Below, one piece after another: positions 53,051-63,298 of a stretch of DNA of 64,000 nt. The position numbers were made by a program, and so were the translations under genes. Position 1 is the first letter of the stretch. The number at the start of each line of letters is the position of its first letter. The notes beneath the pieces were generated by a model. That model had not been told where the DNA came from, ran no database searches, and saw nothing but the letters and a program-made list of their open reading frames with translations. The stretch spans positions 4,030,001 through 4,094,000 of the forward strand of contig NZ_BAABKV010000001.1 in assembly GCF_039544005.1 (NCBI RefSeq), given 5' to 3'. This stretch comes from Kitasatospora paranensis. GTDB lineage: Bacteria > Actinomycetota > Actinomycetes > Streptomycetales > Streptomycetaceae.

Positions 53051-55408
53051 ATGACCCTCGACATTTCCGCCGCACCCATCGCCTCTGACACCACCGACCA
53101 CGCGCCGCCCCCGGCCGCGCCCCGGCCTCCGACGGGCACCGGCCCCGGGCGCCGGGTGCTCCTCCACGACCTGCCCGCCTCGCTGGCGGTCTTCCTGATC
53201 GCCGTGCCGTTCTCCCTCGGCATCGCCCTGGCCACGGGCGCGCCGCTGACGGCCGGGCTGGTGGCCGCCGCGGCCGGCGGTCTCGTCGCCGGACTGCTCG
53301 GCGGCACCCCTCCAGGTCAGCGGCCCGTCGGCCGCCCTGACCGTGATCATCGCCGGCGTGATCGGCCGCTACGGCTGGCAGGTGGCCTGCGCCGTGACCG
53401 TCGCCGCCGGCCTCGTCCAGCTCCTGCTCGGCGCGCTGAGGGTCGCCCGGGCCGCGCTCGCGGTCTCCCCGCGGTCGTCCACGGGATGCTGGCCGGCGTC
53501 GGGCTCACCATCGCCATCGCCCAGCTCCACGTCGTCCTCGGCGGATCACCGCAGAGCTCGGCGCTGGACAACCTGATCGCCCTGCCGCACCAGATCAGCG
53601 GGCCGCACCTGCCCGCGCTGGCCGTCGGCGCGGTCGCCGTCGCCACCCTCTTCTGCTGGCCCCGGCTCGGTCGGCTGCCGGGGCACGCGGGCCTGATCGG
53701 GCGCCGGCTCTCGCGCCTGCCGGCAGCCCTGGTGGCCGTGGCCGCCGGGACAGCCCTATCGGTCGGCCTCGGGCTCCGACTGGCCCGGGTGGAGCTGCCC
53801 AGCTGGAGTCAGCACGCCCTCGCCGCCGCGCCGTCCACGGAGGTCCTCGCCCACGAGTGGCCCGCACTGCTCGCCGTCGTCCTCACCGTGGCAGCGGTGG
53901 CCGGCGTCGAGTCGCTGCTCTCCTCCGTCGCCGTCGACCGGATGTCCCACAGCTCCAGCGACCTGGATCGGGAGCTCCGCGGCCAGGGGCTGGCCAACAT
54001 GGTCTCCGGTCTCTGCGGCGGCCTGCCGGTCGCCGGCGGCGCCGTGCGCAGTACCGCCAACGTGCAGGCGGGGGCGGTCTCGCGCTGGTCGGCCGTGCTG
54101 CACGGCTGCTGGGTGGTCCTCGCCGCGCTGGCATTGGCGGGCGGGCTGCGCCGGATCCCGCTGGCCGCACTCGCCGCGCTCGTCCTCGTGGTCGGCATCC
54201 AGATGGTGAGCTTCGCCCACATCCGCCGGGTGCACCGGCACCGGGAGTTCCCGGTGTACCTCGCGACCGTGGTCGGAGTGGTCGTCCTCGGGGTGCCGCT
54301 GGGCGTCGCCGCAGGCGGTGCGGTGGCCGCGACGGTCGCCCTCTACCGGCTGACCCGGGCGCATGTCGACGTGACCCCGGCCCCCGACGGCGTCGTCCAC
54401 GTCCGCACCCACGGCCCGCTGACCTTCGCGGCCGTTCCCAAGCTCGCCCGGGCGCTTGCACAGATCCCCCGGGCGCGTCGGTCACCGTGCACCATGACGG
54501 ATCCTTCCTGGACCACGCCGCCTACGAGACCGTGCACACCTGGCGGGCCGTCCACCAGGCAGGCGGCGGCCGGGTCGCCATGGTCACGGAGCAGCAGCGG
54601 ACGGCCGTACTGGACCCGGACGGCACCGTCGGGGCCGATCCCGCTTCGGCCGCACACCGGTGCCGCGCCTGGACTCCCTGGATGGGGCACCACTGCATCG
54701 AACAGGCCGGCGACGATCCGCACGGCCGGCTGCTCGACGGCGTGCGCGGCTTCCAGGAGCACACCGCCCCCTGGTCCGTGAGGAGCTGGCGCGGCTGGCC
54801 AGGAGGGCCAGACCCCGTCCCAGCTGTTCCTGACCTGCGCCGACTCGCGCATGGTCACCAGCATGATCACCAGTAGCGGCCCCGGCGACCTCTTCACGGT
54901 ACGCAACGTCGGCAACCTCGTCCCGGCCCCGTACGAGCCCGGCGCGGCCGACGACTCGGTGGCGGCCGCCGTGCAGTACGCGGTCGAGGTACTGGAGGTG
55001 CGTTCGATCACGGTCTGCGGGCACTCGGGGTGCGGCGCCATGAAGGCTCTTCTGGACGGCCTCCATGAGCAGCCCGGGTCGCCGACACCGCTGGCCCGCT
55101 GGCTGCGCAACGGGCGCGGCTCCCTCGCCCGGCTGAAGCGCGCACCCGCCCGCTTCGCCGACCGGCAGCCGACCGACACCGTCGAGGAGCTGTGCATCAC
55201 CAACGTGGTGCAGCAGTTGGACCAACTGCTGGCGAACCCGGCGGTGGAGCGACGGGTGTCGGAGGGCAGCCTTCGGCTGGTCGGCATGTACTTCGACTTC
55301 GCCACCGCGGAGGCGTACGTGCTGGACGCGCCGAGCGGGCACTTCCACCCGGTGTCCGCCGAGTACCGCGAGGAGCAGCGGGTGACCCGCGCCCCGGCGA
55401 CCGTCTGA
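53051..55408 (+). CDS. SulP anion transporter fused to beta-carbonic anhydrase, five frameshifts
   Basis: About 787 residues after correction. The N-terminal ~400 residues are a SulP transporter (HDLPASLAVFLIAVPFSLGIALATGAPLTAG, PLQVSGPSAALTVIIAGVI, VESLLSSVAVDRM, NMVSGLCGGLPVAGGAVRSTANVQAGA). A STAS-like segment (~residues 440-530) follows, then a beta-carbonic anhydrase: SQLFLTCADSRMVTSMIT holds the first Cys and the Asp-Arg dyad, ITVCGHSGCGAMKAL the His and second Cys. Breaks are at 53307-53310 (two bases), 53467-53470, 54466-54470, 54767-54771 and 54802-54803; each repair restores conserved sequence. Fusions of this kind probably import bicarbonate and hydrate CO2 to feed carboxylases. 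ATG 53051 has GGAGAGACGGG upstream. Confidence 0.88.
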
Positions 55409-55448
55409 CGCCGTCCCGACCCTGGTCGACCATGGCCTGCGCCCGGGA

Positions 55449-55988
55449 TCAACCGCGGAGCAGGCCCGCCAGGTCGGCCGGGGTCACATAGCCGGGCCAC
55501 CGTCCGTCGTCGAAGAGCTTGACACCGGCGTCCTGGTAGCACTGGTCGACCAGTTGGGAGCAGATCATGTGACGGCTGTCGGCCACATATCCCTTGATGA
55601 GCGGCCCGATCGGCAGGTGGAAGCGGTGGGCGGCGAGCGCGAAGTAGTCGAGGACGCTGTACGGAACGCCCACGTAGCCGTAGGCGGCAGCCACGACGGC
55701 GGCTCGCTGTTCAGCCGTCAGGACGAAGTGCCCAGTGGACCAGAGGGCGGGCCGCCCCTCGTACACCGAGCACGGCCGCAGCAGTGCCCCGCCGGGCTGG
55801 GCCTCCACCAGTCGGTCGTCGCCGACGTAGACGAAGGCGTGTTCGTAGTCGGCGAACCCGTCGCCGTTGAGCCACTGTCCGAATCTGATCAGGCGGCCGA
55901 TCCTGCCGTCCATCCGGGCGACCGCGAAGTCGCCGGGGCGGGCTGAAGCCGGCGCGCTCGCCGAGGAGGGTGGAGGGGTTCCAGGCAT
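55449..55988 (-). CDS. YiiX/NlpC-P60-like permuted papain-fold protein
   Basis: A 179-residue protein with the circularly permuted NlpC/P60 (YiiX/YaeF) layout. The His comes first in ADYEHAFVYVGDDRLVEAQPGGALLRP, then VPYSVLDYFALAAHRF, and the catalytic Cys last in RHMICSQLVDQCYQDAGV. The start MPGTPPPSSASAPASARPGDFAVARMDG gives no signal peptide. ATG 55988 was used. Relatives cleave amide or ester bonds in lipids or peptidoglycan stems; the substrate is unknown. It converges with the SulP-CA gene, 40 bp apart. Confidence 0.82.
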   Translation of the reverse strand: MPGTPPPSSASAPASARPGDFAVARMDGRIGRLIRFGQWLNGDGFADYEHAFVYVGDDRLVEAQPGGALLRPCSVYEGRPALWSTGHFVLTAEQRAAVVAAAYGYVGVPYSVLDYFALAAHRFHLPIGPLIKGYVADSRHMICSQLVDQCYQDAGVKLFDDGRWPGYVTPADLAGLLRG

Positions 55989-56459
55989 CGCCCGGCCCCT
56001 TTCGCCGAGGTGGTGTCACCGAGATGGAACGCCGATGGTCGGGCCCGCGGCGAGAGCCGCAGGCCCGCCCGACCAGTGGAGTACCCGCATCGCAGGTCGT
56101 CAAGGCCCTGCGCAGACAATGGCGGGGCTCCGCCGCCTTCACACGCCCTCCGGAACCACCTGTACGCCCGCGCCCGGGGGTTTGACCAAGCGCACCTCCC
56201 CTACTGCCGCACCCCGCCGGTCCACCCCGACGCGCGCCACCCCGCCCCGCCCACCCCGCCCCGCCCCGCGCCGGCAAGAGCAGCGCGCCCCTTGCCACCA
56301 GGCGCACAGAGCAGCCCCAGGAGATGAAAGGTCTACACCAATTTACGGGCGCCTCTTGTCAACACGCCCGTTCGCCTGGTGAGCTGTGCGCTGGGACACA
56401 CGGGACAATCCCTCCGCACGGGATCACCCGGCACGATGAGACTCGATGAGGAGTGCGCG
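55989..56459. other. Intergenic region upstream of acsA
   Basis: A 471-bp divergent gap that must include the acsA promoter. It holds CCC/GCC-rich low-complexity sequence at 56205-56280 and an AT-richer segment at 56320-56370. No further gene is supported. Confidence 0.5.
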
Positions 56460-58415
<1,956 letters not shown>

Positions 58416-58447
58416 CCCGGACGAACCGAACCGGACGAACGGCACCC

Positions 58448-58482
58448 CCGTGGTGGACCGGGCAGCCCCCGGTCCACCACGG
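58448..58482 (+). terminator. Terminator hairpin after acsA
   Basis: CCGTGGTGGACCGGG (58448-58462) and CCCGGTCCACCACGG (58468-58482) form a perfect 15-bp stem with a 5-base loop, 33 bp after the acsA stop. The remaining gap to nhaA (58483-58808) shows no gene. Confidence 0.9.
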
Positions 58483-58808
58483 ACGCCTACCCCCGGCCCA
58501 TCCCCGGCCCGCCTCCGACTCACACGCCCCGGCCCGGCACGGGACGCTCACGGTGCGCGTGATCACGCACCCGTGGACGCCCGTGGCGGGCCGCTGCCCG
58601 TCCCACCTCCGGTACCTCCCGCGCGCGGGCTCCCGCAAGGTGCCGGAGGATCGTCCCAAGAACGGACCGACCGGCAGCGCCCATAGAATGGTCACCGACG
58701 AACGAGAACTGAGGCGCGCCGGGAAGTCTGGTCGGCACCGCACCACCGGTGTCTTCGCAGGTCGGAGACGTCGGGAGTCAGCCGCCGCCCCTCAGGAGGT
58801 CCTCCGCC

Positions 58809-60125
58809 GTGGCCACGCCGCAGCCGTCCGCACCGAACGAGCGCCGCACATTCCTCGGCCTCCTCTCCCTCCCCGAGCGGCGCTTCGTCCTGGACGCACT
58901 GCGGACGGAGACGGTCGGCGGCGTCCTGCTCCTGGTCGCCGCAGTGATCGCCCTCGTCTGGGCCAACGTCTGGCCGCACTCGTACGAGACGGTCAGCGAG
59001 TACACGATCGGTCCCGGCTCACCGCTGCACCTGGACCTCTCGCTGGAAGCCTGGGCCACCGACGGCCTGCTGACGATCTTCTTCTTCGTCGCGGGAATCG
59101 AACTCAAGCGGGAGTTCGTGGCAGGCGACCTGCGAACGCCGAGCGCGGCCCTGCTCCCGGTCGCCGCGGCACTCTCCGGCGTGGCGCTGCCGGCGATCAT
59201 CTTCGCCGTCGTCAACTCCGGAGCGGGCGGGCACCCCGGCGGCTGGGCGATCCCGACCGCCACCGACATCGCCTTCGCCCTGGGAGTGCTGGCCGTGGTG
59301 GGCAGTCACCTGCCCTCCGCGCTGCGGGCGTTCCTGCTGACGCTGGCCGTCGTCGACGACCTGATCGCCATTCTGATCATCGCGATCTTCTACACCACCG
59401 GGATCACCTACTGGGCCCTGGCCGCAGCCCTGGCGGGGCTGGTGCTCTTCTGGGTCCTCAACCGCTTCGAAGTGCGCGGCTGGTACCTCTACCTGCCGCT
59501 GGCCTTCGTGATCTGGGCCCTGATGCACGAGAGCGGGGTGCACGCCACGGTGGCCGGCGTCGCGATGGGCCTGATGCTGCGCTGCCACACCAGGGCGGAC
59601 GAGGAGCACTCGCCCGGTGAGCACATCGAGCACCAGGTCCGTCCGGTCTCGGCGGGCATCGCGGTACCGCTCTTCGCGCTGTTCGCCGCCGGCGTCAACC
59701 TGTCCGGGAAGTCGCTCACCGAGGTGTTCACCCAGGCCGCGCCGCTCGGCGTGATGCTGGGTCTGCTGGTCGGCAAGACCGTCGGGGTGTTCGGCGGCAC
59801 CTGGCTCGCGGCCCGTTTCACCCGGGCCGAGCTCAACCCGCAACTGGTCTGGCGCGACGTTTTCGCAGTCTCCGTCCTGGCCGGGATCGGCTTCACCGTC
59901 TCCCTGCTCATCAGCGAGCTGGCCTACCCCTCCGATCCGGACCTCCAGCGGCAGGCCAAGGCTGCCGTCCTGGTGGGGTCGGTGGTGTGCGCCGCGATCG
60001 CCACCGTGCTGCTCAAGCTGCGCAACCGGCACTACCGGATGCTCTACGAGGAGGAGAACCAGGACTCCGACGGCGACGGGATCCCCGATGTCTACGCCCG
60101 GCGGACTGACGCCCCGTCCACCTGA
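58809..60125 (+). CDS. nhaA: Na+/H+ antiporter NhaA
   Basis: A 438-residue NhaA antiporter with about 12 helices exchanging Na+ for H+. Signatures are ETVGGVLLLVAAVIALVWAN, LTIFFFVAGIELKREFVAGDL, PTATDIAFALGVLAVVG and the essential Asp pair in LTLAVVDDLIAILIIAIFY. Later LMHESGVHATVAGVAMGL and LAGIGFTVSLLISELAY are family blocks. GTG 58809 has AGGAGGT eight bases upstream; a GTG at 58749 in frame is less supported. The C-terminal tail (EEENQDSDGDGIPDVYARR) is acidic. It lies 98 bp before the holin-like gene. Confidence 0.95.
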   Translation: MATPQPSAPNERRTFLGLLSLPERRFVLDALRTETVGGVLLLVAAVIALVWANVWPHSYETVSEYTIGPGSPLHLDLSLEAWATDGLLTIFFFVAGIELKREFVAGDLRTPSAALLPVAAALSGVALPAIIFAVVNSGAGGHPGGWAIPTATDIAFALGVLAVVGSHLPSALRAFLLTLAVVDDLIAILIIAIFYTTGITYWALAAALAGLVLFWVLNRFEVRGWYLYLPLAFVIWALMHESGVHATVAGVAMGLMLRCHTRADEEHSPGEHIEHQVRPVSAGIAVPLFALFAAGVNLSGKSLTEVFTQAAPLGVMLGLLVGKTVGVFGGTWLAARFTRAELNPQLVWRDVFAVSVLAGIGFTVSLLISELAYPSDPDLQRQAKAAVLVGSVVCAAIATVLLKLRNRHYRMLYEEENQDSDGDGIPDVYARRTDAPST

Positions 60126-60223
60126 CACGCCGCCGTCCGGCCCCGGAGTGGTGTCCGACCAGCCGGTAGGGGCATGATGCTGAGCTGTCGATGGACCGAA
60201 AGCCGTGCGAAGGAGAACCGCTG

Positions 60224-60700
60224 ATGCCCGCAGGAGTCGCAGACCCGTCCAGCAGCGGCCGGGCCCCGTACGAGGGCGAGCGTTCCGTCGGCCAGCTCTT
60301 CGCCGCAGCGACCGAGGACCTGTCCGCCCTCGTGCACGACGAGATCGCGCTGGCCAAGGCGGAGATCCGGGCCGATGTGAAGCGCGGTGTCACCGGCGGC
60401 GTCTCGGTGACCGTGGCCGGCGTCGTGGCGCTCGCGGCGATCCCGATGCTCAGCTTCGCCGCGGCGTACGGCCTGCAGGCGTTGGGGCTGACCCTCGGCT
60501 GGTCGTTCCTGATCGTGGGCGGCGCCTACCTGCTGATCGCCGCGCTCCTCGGGCTGCTGGCGATGCGCTCGTTCAAGAAGATCGAGAAGCCGCGCCGCAC
60601 CATCGAGGGGGCCCAGGCCACCGCCGACGTGCTGAAGAACGCCCGCCCGCGTCCGGCCACCAAGGAGGAGATCGACCGGGCACTCGGCCGGATCTCCTGA
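60224..60700 (+). CDS. Phage-holin-superfamily (DUF1469) membrane protein
   Basis: A 158-residue protein of the Actinobacterial Holin-X/DUF1469 group. An N-terminal amphipathic helix (RSVGQLFAAATEDLSALVHDEIALAKAEIRADVKRG) precedes two membrane helices (VAGVVALAAIPMLSFAAAYGLQAL; LIVGGAYLLIAALLGLLAM) and a basic C-terminus. ATG 60224 is served by AAGGAG; an upstream ATG at 60191 is less likely. No phage genes surround it, so it is a cellular membrane protein in this context. Function unknown. Confidence 0.88.
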   Translation: MPAGVADPSSSGRAPYEGERSVGQLFAAATEDLSALVHDEIALAKAEIRADVKRGVTGGVSVTVAGVVALAAIPMLSFAAAYGLQALGLTLGWSFLIVGGAYLLIAALLGLLAMRSFKKIEKPRRTIEGAQATADVLKNARPRPATKEEIDRALGRIS

Positions 60701-60727
60701 CCTCTCACCCGCCGGGACGGATCACAG

Positions 60728-60812
60728 CACCCCGACCACGGCGCCCCGACCCACGGCACCCCGACCACGGCGCCCCGACCCACGGCACCCGGACCACGGC
60801 GACCACCGACGG
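60728..60812. repeat. 29-bp tandem repeat downstream of the holin-like gene
   Basis: Two exact 29-bp copies at 60728-60756 and 60757-60785, each built of two related halves (CACCCCGACCACGG and CGCCCCGACCCACGG), are followed by a degenerate third to about 60812. They lie between the holin-like stop and the next hydrolase. No ORF of quality covers them. Confidence 0.82.
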
Positions 60813-60961
60813 CACCCGGGCCACCGCCTCGGTCCAGGGCCCCGGCGCCGCCCCCGCCGACACCGTCACCACCGCGTCACCAGCGGCTCCGTGGCCCAAT
60901 CGTGCCCGGCGCCGCGAGTGCCGGGAACGTATTCGTAGCACGGGTATGACAGGCTCTCGGT

Positions 60962-62002
60962 ATGCCGCTGGACCACAAGCCCGTACCCGCGAAGCCCGCT
61001 GAGCCCCGTACCGGTGCCGGACGGCCCGCCGCGAGCGGACCCGCCACCGCCCCCTCACCGGCCCTGTCGCCGGTCGGGGGCCGGTCCGGCGGGCTCCGGC
61101 GCGCCGTGGAGCATCCGCTCGACCGGCCCGTGGACCCACCGCGACGTGGCCGCCAACGGCGCCCGCTTCCACGTCGCCGAGGCGGGCGAGGGCCCGCTGG
61201 TGCTGCTGGTGCACGGCTGGCCCGAGTACTGGTGGGCCTGGCGGCACCAGCTGACCGCGCTCGCCGAGGCCGGGTTCCGGGCCGTCGCACTGGATCTGCG
61301 CGGCGTCGGCGGCAGCGACCGCACCCTCGCGGCTACGACCCCGGCAACCTCGCGCTGGACATCACCGGTGTGATCCGGTCGCTCGGCGAGCGCCGCGCGC
61401 ACCTGGTCGGACACGCGGCGGGCGGCTCGCTGGCGTGGGTCGCCGCGGTGATGCGGCCCTCGGTGATCCGCAGCCTGACCGTGGTCTCCGCGGCCCACCC
61501 CCGGCACCTGCGCCGCGCGCTGCTGACCGACCGGCGCCAGATCGCCGCCCTGGACCACGTCCTGGGCTTCCAGCGGCCGTGGATCCCGGAGCGGCAGCTG
61601 GTGGCCGACGAGGGCGCCCTCGTCGGCGAGTACCTGAACGCCTGGGCCGGGCCGAACGGCCTGCCGGCCGAGGCCGTGGACGCCTACCGCCAGGCCATCC
61701 GGATCCCGTCGACCGCGCACTGCTCGATCGAGCCCTACCGGTGGCTGCTGCGGTCGCTGGCCCGTCCGGACGGCATCCAGTTCGCCCGCCGGATGAAGAA
61801 GCCGATCACCGCGCCGACGCTGCACGTGCAGGGGGCGGCCGACCCCGTCCTCCTGGCGCACACCGCGCTCGGCGCGGGCGAGTACGTCGAGGCGCCGTAC
61901 CGGTGGCGGCTGCTGCCCGACGTGGGCCACTTCCCGCATGAGGAGACCCCGGAGGAGTTCACCGAGGAGCTGATCTCGTGGATCCGGCAGCACGCCGACT
62001 GA
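60962..62002 (+). CDS. Alpha/beta hydrolase (epoxide hydrolase-like), two compensating frameshifts
   Basis: About 347 residues. The core is THRDVAANGARFHVAEAGEGPLVLLVHGWPEYWWAWRHQL with oxyanion HGWP, then LDLRGVGGSDRT and AHLVGHAAGGSLAW (nucleophile position occupied by His-Ala-Ala, GHAAGG) and LPDVGHFPHEETPEEF with the catalytic His. The canonical GxDxG/GxSxG nucleophile is thus Ala (GHAAGG), unusual. The frame given runs from 60962 to 62002, but between ~61100 and 61324 the coding frame is another one; repair at CCC 61324-61326 yields SDRTPRGYDPGNLALDI, and two bases seem missing at an undetermined upstream point. Alternative start GTG 61014. If the nucleophile is truly absent it may be a pseudoenzyme. 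Confidence 0.78.
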   Translation: MPLDHKPVPAKPAEPRTGAGRPAASGPATAPSPALSPVGGRSGGLRRAVEHPLDRPVDPPRRGRQRRPLPRRRGGRGPAGAAGARLARVLVGLAAPADRARRGRVPGRRTGSARRRRQRPHPRGYDPGNLALDITGVIRSLGERRAHLVGHAAGGSLAWVAAVMRPSVIRSLTVVSAAHPRHLRRALLTDRRQIAALDHVLGFQRPWIPERQLVADEGALVGEYLNAWAGPNGLPAEAVDAYRQAIRIPSTAHCSIEPYRWLLRSLARPDGIQFARRMKKPITAPTLHVQGAADPVLLAHTALGAGEYVEAPYRWRLLPDVGHFPHEETPEEFTEELISWIRQHAD

Positions 62003-62031
62003 GCCCGCGCACCGCCGGAACAGAAACCTGA

Positions 62032-62052
62032 CGATTGTTCATATGACAATCG
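62032..62052. promoter_or_regulatory. Near-palindrome in gap after the hydrolase
   Basis: CGATTGT (62032-62038) and ACAATCG (62046-62052) are perfect 7-bp arms around TCATATG. It is markedly AT-richer than its surroundings and lies 30 bp after the hydrolase stop, so it resembles a repressor operator more than a terminator. The gap to the next solid gene is about 400 bp. Confidence 0.5.
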
Positions 62053-62114
62053 CATAGGCCGGATGGGAAGTCCGGAGGCGGTTACTCCTCTCGGCCCACG
62101 GGCATCCATCCGGT

Positions 62115-62339
62115 ATGACCTGGATGCCCGATCGCGATGCAGCCCCGCGCCGACGCCGCCGTGGAAGCCGCACCTCGCAGGACCAGTCCCACCAGACCTC
62201 TCAGCCCCTGTCGTCCGCCTGGCCCCACGAGGCCGATCCAGGACGGCAGGAACCCTCCGGGGCACACCGGCTCGGCATCCCCCGCATCCTGGGCCGCCGC
62301 GCCCGCTGGGTCGGCGCGAGGCTGCGCCGGGAGGGCTGA
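62115..62339 (+). CDS. Possible small Arg-rich protein
   Basis: A 74-residue open frame starting ATG 62115 (MTWMPDRDAAPRRRRRGSRTSQ) and ending RARWVGARLRREG. Third codon positions are mostly G/C and the product is basic. A ribosome site is not obvious and no family is recognised. It lies 83 bp after the palindrome at 62032, which could be its operator. The call is tentative. Confidence 0.3.
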   Translation: MTWMPDRDAAPRRRRRGSRTSQDQSHQTSQPLSSAWPHEADPGRQEPSGAHRLGIPRILGRRARWVGARLRREG

Positions 62340-62406
62340 CGCCGAGAGGGGCCGACGCCGGTCGCCGATGCGCGGGTCGCGGATGCGTTGGTCGCCGACG
62401 CGCCGG

Positions 62407-63108
62407 TCAGGACGACACGGTCGGCGCCAGTGCCGTGAACCAGAGCAGGGCGAACGTCGCCACGGTCATCACCGGGACGAGGAACCTGGTCTCGACACCG
62501 TTCCCGCTGCGCTTGATCAGCACGATCTCGTACCGCTCGCGGTGCGGCCACAGCAGCGGGGCCCCCTGCTTGGTGAGGCAGTCGCCGAGCAGGTGGGCCA
62601 GGGTGCCGAGCGCGACCGCGTACGGGAGCCAGCCCGGGGCGTTCGGCATCCAGCGGTTCAGGCCCGCCGTGCCGAGGGCCGCCATGCCCATGATGGTCAG
62701 CCACGCCGTGGGCCCGTCGCCCGGCGGGTGCAGCCGCAGTGCCCGGATCGCCAGCGCCAGCAGGACGAAGGTCAGGCCCAGGGTGAAGTTCCGGCCCAGA
62801 TAGCTGATGCCCGCCCAGGCGCCGAGGCCGGTCAGCGCCACGAACAGCAGCGAGTGCGTGGCGTGCCGGTGACCGCCGGAGATCCAGGCGACGAACCGGC
62901 ACAGCAGCTTGGAGATCGGGCCGAGGAAGTGCGCGATCGTGCCGTCGTGGTGGTCGAGGTCCGGCAGCAGGGCGGCACCGGCGCAGAGCACGGTGCCCAT
63001 GAGGATGTCGGCCGGCGCCAGGTGCACGCCGAGCAGGAGCGGGGGCAGGAACGGCGCCGAGGCCGCGTACAGCATCGCGCCGCTGACGGCGTGCGAATGA
63101 CCCATCAT
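62407..63108 (-). CDS. YdjM/DUF457-type membrane-bound metal-dependent hydrolase
   Basis: A 233-residue membrane protein beginning MMGHSHAVSGAMLY, with His motifs typical of the YdjM/LexA-regulated family: GHSHAVSG near the N-terminus, LLPDLDHHDGTIAHF, GGHRHATHSLLFVAL and LGTLAHLLGDCLTKQG. Four to six helices are evident. The His/Asp residues probably bind a metal at the membrane. The double ATG at 63108/63105 follows GGGGAGG; 63108 used. Substrate unknown. Confidence 0.9.
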   Translation of the reverse strand: MMGHSHAVSGAMLYAASAPFLPPLLLGVHLAPADILMGTVLCAGAALLPDLDHHDGTIAHFLGPISKLLCRFVAWISGGHRHATHSLLFVALTGLGAWAGISYLGRNFTLGLTFVLLALAIRALRLHPPGDGPTAWLTIMGMAALGTAGLNRWMPNAPGWLPYAVALGTLAHLLGDCLTKQGAPLLWPHRERYEIVLIKRSGNGVETRFLVPVMTVATFALLWFTALAPTVSS

Positions 63109-63298
63109 CGTGGTCCGAGACCTCCCCTTCCGGCGGGCGCCGCAGACGCTACCAGCCCGCACGGCGTCCGTGACCCCGCCCGGAGTGGACCGGCCGTGGC
63201 CGCTCCGGCCGCCGGAGGACCGGGTACCCGCGATCGCGCCGCTCAGACCGGCCGAGGCCCGCGCGGATGTGGATGCGGGCGCGGGCGCGCGGCCCGGG

